From positions 71,653,980 through 71,717,979 of the forward strand of contig CP136063.1 in NCBI GenBank assembly GCA_032622095.1: a stretch of DNA of 64,000 nt, given 5' to 3'. This document shows positions 63,897-64,000 of the stretch, in pieces. Both the position numbers and the translations under genes were made by a program. The DNA comes from Siphonodentalium dalli (taxonomy: Eukaryota > Mollusca > Scaphopoda > Gadilida > Siphonodentaliidae). Within the stretch, counting starts at the first letter, position 1. Each line of letters begins with the position of its first letter. The notes beneath the pieces were generated by a model that had not been told where the DNA came from, made no database searches, and was given only the letters and a program-made list of their open reading frames with translations.

Positions 63897-64000
63897 TTAA
63901 CGCCAGTGAGACGGTTTTGGATTAGGCTTATGGATTTAATCCCTGACGCCGTGTTGGCCGCAGTGCAAAGGAGTCGGGTATTGGACATTGCTAACTGGAG

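Overview
The window is animal nuclear DNA: AT-rich, exons with GT-AG introns, non-LTR retrotransposons with APE-type endonuclease and reverse transcriptase, Helitron and MITE families, and long minisatellites. Repeat families with GTCCGTCCGTC-type and foldback sequences suggest a marine invertebrate, possibly a lophotrochozoan, but the species cannot be fixed from the sequence. Genuine host coding sequence is sparse. Most short open frames come from minisatellites that are open in every frame of one strand.

The host content is a partial tandem cluster of a short-chain dehydrogenase/reductase that resembles 15-hydroxyprostaglandin dehydrogenase (HPGD). Copy A has six exons with matching phases: 11097-11189, 15478-15601, 16139-16251, 17705-17792, 25346-25422 and 26299 to about 26428. 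Together they give about 209 residues, with the cofactor motif TGSAQGLG, NNAG, the catalytic Ser and YAATK. Copy B keeps exons 1-3 (46151-46243, 50087-50210, 50741-50853), has a TAA in exon 2 and lacks exons 4-6. Copy C is only a proximal promoter, exon 1 (57606-57698) and part of intron 1. No terminal exon was found for any copy.

Layout: 1-6357 is a minisatellite of about 41 bp units with one 0.5 kb insertion. 6358-10883 is a non-coding block upstream of copy A, and its paralogue lies at 30118-39130 upstream of copy B. 11097-26428 is copy A, with a 6 kb antisense LINE in intron 4. 26429-30117 is the same minisatellite again, starting directly after exon 6. 30118-39130 is the paralogous block, now carrying a 5.16 kb insertion (32852-38014). 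39131-45613 is a repeat-rich stretch absent from the copy A block, including a 2.5 kb element with long inverted repeats. 45614-53460 is decaying copy B. 53461-57480 holds a foldback element, a tandem repeat of about 360 bp and a CR1-like LINE. 57486-59796 is copy C. 59797-63100 is a broken, multi-exon, DDE transposase-like gene, and 63314-63896 is a TTAA-flanked MITE.

The most unusual object is the 5.16 kb insertion. It reads on the minus strand as four Helitron-like units joined head to tail, each with a GC hairpin just before a terminal CTAG. The whole array sits between A and T at a site that is empty in the copy A paralogue. A second notable pattern is a 34 bp satellite in intron 1 of the dehydrogenase: about two clean units in copy A, about 16 in B and about 40 in C.
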